A model generated the notes under the pieces. It ran no database searches. It had not been told where the DNA came from and saw nothing but the letters and a program-made list of their open reading frames with translations. The position numbers were made by a program, and so were the translations under genes. From CALBPI01 sp039821645 (lineage in GTDB: Bacteria > Pseudomonadota > Gammaproteobacteria > Steroidobacterales > Woeseiaceae): a stretch of 9,660 nucleotides of DNA. Shown piece after piece: positions 7,210-9,660 of this stretch (position 1 is the stretch's first letter; each line of letters starts with the position of its first letter). The stretch covers positions 1 to 9,660 of the forward strand of contig JBCBNU010000075.1 in NCBI GenBank assembly GCA_039821645.1, given 5' to 3'.

Positions 7210-7845
7210 ATGACGTACTGTCCACGACGTTCACTGATCCTGATCTGTTTGACCGCAGGGCTGCTTGCTGCCTGTGGTGGCGGACAAACATTGCCTCCGG
7301 CCGCGGCAGGCGCAACCCGGGTGCCGCAGGCAAAGGATCTCAGCAAGTACCGCATCGGTCCGGGAGATCAACTCGAGATTTTTGTTTGGCGAAACCCGGA
7401 AATCTCGTCGACCGTCCCGGTGCGACCTGACGGCAAGATTTCGACCCCGCTCGTCGAGGACATGATTGCGGTCGGCAAGACGCCGTCGCAGCTTGCCCGC
7501 GATATCGAAAACGTGCTGCAAATCTACATCAAGCAGCCGCAGGTCAATGTCATCGTGACGAATTTCCAGGGCGTGTATGAAGGCCAGGTTCGGGTTGTCG
7601 GTCAGGCGACCAATCCGCAGGCGATTCCCTACCGCGAGGGAATGACGGTGCTGGATGTCATGATTGCGGTTGGTGGACTTGGTGAGTTTGCGGCAGGCAA
7701 TCGCGCGAAACTGGTGCGTGCCGAGAACGGTGAGACGACCGAGTACCGCATTCGGCTGAACGATCTCATGAACAAAGGCCGGATCGAGCAGAATGTTGCT
7801 ATGAAACCTGGCGACGTCATCATTATTCCTGAGGCGCTGTTCTAG
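7210..7845 (+). CDS. XrtA-associated outer-membrane polysaccharide export lipoprotein (Wza/OPX family)
   Basis: Forms the outer-membrane and periplasmic exit channel for exopolysaccharide, acting with the chain-length determinant encoded next. Seen: lipoprotein signal with lipobox LLAAC (Cys22) followed by glycines; a polysaccharide-export (Poly_export) domain at about 44-118, starting YRIGPGDQLEIFVWRNPE and containing VRPDGKIS; an SLBB-type beta-grasp domain at about 125-200 (GQVRVVGQATNPQAIPYREG, LDVMIAVGGLGEFA); and the usual terminal KPGDVIIIPE. At 211 residues it is the short one-SLBB form typical of XrtA/PEP-CTERM loci and of EpsD/EpsE-like proteins, much shorter than Wza (about 380), so a single outer-membrane helix barrel like Wza's cannot be assumed. 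AAGGA at 7195-7199 lies ten bases before the ATG. It is the first gene of the right-hand operon; I see no convincing + strand promoter in the 118-base gap upstream. Confidence 0.93.
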   Translation: MTYCPRRSLILICLTAGLLAACGGGQTLPPAAAGATRVPQAKDLSKYRIGPGDQLEIFVWRNPEISSTVPVRPDGKISTPLVEDMIAVGKTPSQLARDIENVLQIYIKQPQVNVIVTNFQGVYEGQVRVVGQATNPQAIPYREGMTVLDVMIAVGGLGEFAAGNRAKLVRAENGETTEYRIRLNDLMNKGRIEQNVAMKPGDVIIIPEALF

Positions 7846-7846
7846 G

Positions 7847-9400
7847 ATGCGTGAGCAACTCGAATTTCTGGTTTCTGAAGCGCGCGGAATGTGGCGCTTC
7901 CGAGTCATCGCCCTGATTGCGGCGTGGGTCGTGTGCATCGGCGGGTGGTTGTTTGTGCTAATGCTGCCCGACACGTATGAGGCCTCGGCGCAGGTTTATG
8001 TGGATACAAGCTCTCAGCTGCGCCCGACGCTGGAGGGCCTGATTGTCGATACCGATGTCACTGACCAGCTCGACCTCGTAACCAACGTGATGTTCAGCCA
8101 GCAACAGTTGGAGCAGGTAGTCACTGACACCAACCTGAATCTCCGGGTCACCCCAGAGCGCTCGAGAAGCGACGTCGCACGCGGTTTGCGAAAACGTTTA
8201 TCGCTAACAAATGATGCGAAGTCAGATCCGAATCTCTATTCACTGACTTATTTCGATGCCGATCCGGTACTCGCCAAGGTTGTTGTGGAAACCATGCTCA
8301 ACAAGTTTGTCGAGAACTCACTGGGCGCTAATCGCGAGGGTTCGGAAAACTCGCAGCGGTTCCTTCGCGAGCAACTGAACGATCTGGAGCTGGAACTGAC
8401 CGCCGCGGAGAAGCGCCTTGCGGACTTCAAGCGCGCCAATATTGGGCGAATGCCCGATGAAGGTGGCGACTACTACAGTAGCCTGCAGGAGTCGATCGAT
8501 AATCGCGACACCATTCGTTATGAGCTGACGCTGCTACAAAGAAAACGCAGTGAACTTGAGGCACAGCTTGCAGGCGAGGCGCCGATCGTACAGGCCGGTG
8601 CAGAGTCCGGACCGATTGCTGACCTCGATGAGCGTTTGAACAGCAATCGTGAGAAGCTTGAGGAGCTTTCACTGCGCTTCACGGATTTGCACCCGGATGT
8701 CATCCAGACGAAGGCGGTGATCGAGGAACTGGAGCGGCGGCGTGAGGATGCACTTGCCGAGTTAGCTGAAACCGGCGACGCGGCTTCCGACAATCCGATC
8801 TACCAAAGCATCAAGATCGATCTCAACAATACTGATGTTGAGATTGCGGCAAAAATTGCCGAGGAACAGGCGGCGATTCGCCAAATCACGCGTTTGCAGA
8901 GTCTGGTGGATGTGTTGCCGCAGGTCGAAGCCGAGCTGCAACGCCTCAATCGTGACTACGGCGTAAAGCAGGATCAGTACCAAGCGCTGAGTGAGAGACT
9001 GGAGTTGGCCGAACTCTCGGACTCTGCCGACCAAAGTCAGGACATCCAGTTTCAAACGATTAATCCACCGTTGGTTCCCGAGGCGCCAGCATCTCCGAAT
9101 CGACCGCTGTTGCTGGCTGGCGTATTGCTGCTCGGATTGGGTGCAGGCGGGGGCGTTGCGTTTCTGATCAGTCAAATCCGCCCGGTGTTCCACCACACGG
9201 GTGCGCTGCGTGAGAAGATTGGTCTGCCCGTTCTGGGTGGTGTATCGCTGGTGGTGAACGCAAAGCGCAAAAAGCAGCGAATCACGCAGCTTGCGGCATT
9301 CTCGACGGGTTTGGTGGCACTGGTCGTCGCATTCCTTTTTGTTTTGGTGACTCGCGAACAGGGGATGGTCGCTGTTCGAGGCCTGATGGCAGCGCTTTAG
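7847..9400 (+). CDS. XrtA system polysaccharide chain-length determinant (Wzz/PCP family)
   Basis: Inner-membrane polysaccharide co-polymerase that sets chain length and links polymerisation to export. 517 residues, usual for the XrtA-associated family. Seen: first membrane span at about 18-40; Wzz domain from about 40 (YEASAQVYVDTSS); a long periplasmic coiled coil (about 165-310 and 325-395) interrupted by a conserved segment with FTDLHPDV (278-285); the proline-rich PCP motif PPLVPEAPASPNRP (407-420) leading into a second span (about 420-441); then a third hydrophobic span (about 482-502) close to the C-terminus, as in this subfamily. No kinase domain is attached; the kinase is the next gene, as in split PCP-2a systems of Gram-negative XrtA loci. 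The ATG lies one base after the stop of the export gene, with GAGG at 7831-7834 inside that gene, so the two are probably translationally coupled. Confidence 0.93.
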   Translation: MREQLEFLVSEARGMWRFRVIALIAAWVVCIGGWLFVLMLPDTYEASAQVYVDTSSQLRPTLEGLIVDTDVTDQLDLVTNVMFSQQQLEQVVTDTNLNLRVTPERSRSDVARGLRKRLSLTNDAKSDPNLYSLTYFDADPVLAKVVVETMLNKFVENSLGANREGSENSQRFLREQLNDLELELTAAEKRLADFKRANIGRMPDEGGDYYSSLQESIDNRDTIRYELTLLQRKRSELEAQLAGEAPIVQAGAESGPIADLDERLNSNREKLEELSLRFTDLHPDVIQTKAVIEELERRREDALAELAETGDAASDNPIYQSIKIDLNNTDVEIAAKIAEEQAAIRQITRLQSLVDVLPQVEAELQRLNRDYGVKQDQYQALSERLELAELSDSADQSQDIQFQTINPPLVPEAPASPNRPLLLAGVLLLGLGAGGGVAFLISQIRPVFHHTGALREKIGLPVLGGVSLVVNAKRKKQRITQLAAFSTGLVALVVAFLFVLVTREQGMVAVRGLMAAL

Positions 9401-9410
9401 GGGAAAGGCA

Positions 9411-9660
9411 ATGAGTAAGATTCAAAATGCACTAAAGCGAATACGCCAGTCAAAGGGTGAATCCGGGTCGAAAACGGTGCAAGCGACAGTCGCGAAAACA
9501 GAACACCCGAAAACAGAACACCCATTGAGCTCACGGAGTTCCACGGACGAAACGATTGCGACGCTAGCACTGCGTGAGGAAACGATCGCAGAAACAGGAG
9601 AGTTTCGTACCAAGCGAGTGATCGAGGTCAATCGCGCGAAGCTTCGAGAAGCGGGCATGC
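9411..9660 (+). CDS. XrtA-associated tyrosine autokinase (BY-kinase, CpsD/CapB type), 3' end missing
   Basis: Only 83 codons plus one base are present, so the Walker motifs and the tyrosine tail are outside the window. The call rests on position directly after the chain-length determinant, ten bases downstream of its stop, and on the N-terminal pattern: MSKIQNALKRIRQSKG, a low-complexity charged linker, then KRVIEVNRAKLREAGM. The last matches the segment (hydrophobic-D/N-x-x-x-L-R-x-x-G-M/L) that precedes the ATPase core in XrtA-associated tyrosine autokinases. In that family the kinase phosphorylates itself and controls the co-polymerase through cycles of assembly. Ribosome-binding bases AGGGG at 9399-9403 overlap the upstream stop. 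The linker contains a perfect tandem repeat. A different ATPase of the ParA/MinD type cannot be excluded from this fragment alone. Confidence 0.8.
   Translation, partial: MSKIQNALKRIRQSKGESGSKTVQATVAKTEHPKTEHPLSSRSSTDETIATLALREETIAETGEFRTKRVIEVNRAKLREAGM
9493..9522 (+). repeat. Perfect 15-bp tandem duplication in the kinase linker
   Basis: The unit CGAAAACAGAACACC occurs twice head to tail (9493-9507 and 9508-9522). It adds a whole number of codons and encodes KTEHP twice (residues 29-38), so the frame is kept. It lies in an A-rich, low-complexity stretch unlike the GC-rich genes beside it. It looks like a recent slippage duplication in a flexible linker. Confidence 0.85.

Noticed and set aside
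7231..7974. Long - strand open frame (247 codons) opposite the export and chain-length genes
   Set aside because: It is antisense to two well-recognised genes, runs across their junction, and its translation shows no domain pattern; it is a by-product of codon use.

Overview
The window is one block of an XrtA (exosortase A) / PEP-CTERM exopolysaccharide locus. XrtA/PEP-CTERM systems are typical of environmental, biofilm- or floc-forming Gram-negative bacteria. The moderately high GC content, the two lipoprotein signals and the outer-membrane polysaccharide export protein fit a proteobacterium, probably a gamma- or betaproteobacterium. The species cannot be named from this sequence.

Left arm, + strand (1-6198): the 3' part of a PrsK-type membrane histidine kinase, whose N-terminus lies off the window; after a 110-base gap, exosortase A with a C-terminal EpsI-like domain; then, 13 bases on, a 933-residue TPR lipoprotein of the PrsT type. 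Middle, - strand (6195-7091): a VanZ-family membrane protein with an extra C-terminal soluble domain that looks like a carbohydrate-binding beta-sandwich. Its stop codon overlaps the prsT stop by four bases. Right arm, + strand (7210-9660): an outer-membrane polysaccharide export lipoprotein, a Wzz-like chain-length determinant starting one base after it, and the first 83 codons of an XrtA-type tyrosine autokinase.

Together the right arm would supply the trans-envelope export and chain-length machinery of a Wzx/Wzy-type polysaccharide (OPX, PCP and BY-kinase). The left arm would supply the coupled protein-sorting enzyme (XrtA), its TPR partner (PrsT) and the sensor (PrsK) that in related systems controls PEP-CTERM gene expression. 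No glycosyltransferases, flippase, polymerase, PEP-CTERM substrate or PrsR response regulator are in the window. They are expected outside it.

The two short non-coding gaps (1816-1925 and 7092-7209) hold small inverted repeats. The second also holds a good sigma70-like promoter reading toward the VanZ gene. I found no RNA gene, CRISPR array, transposon or convincing rho-independent terminator. The family set is known, so nothing here is clearly a new system. The points most worth a second look are the VanZ fusion protein, the unclear xrtA start, the absence of prsR next to prsK, and a tandem repeat in the kinase linker.
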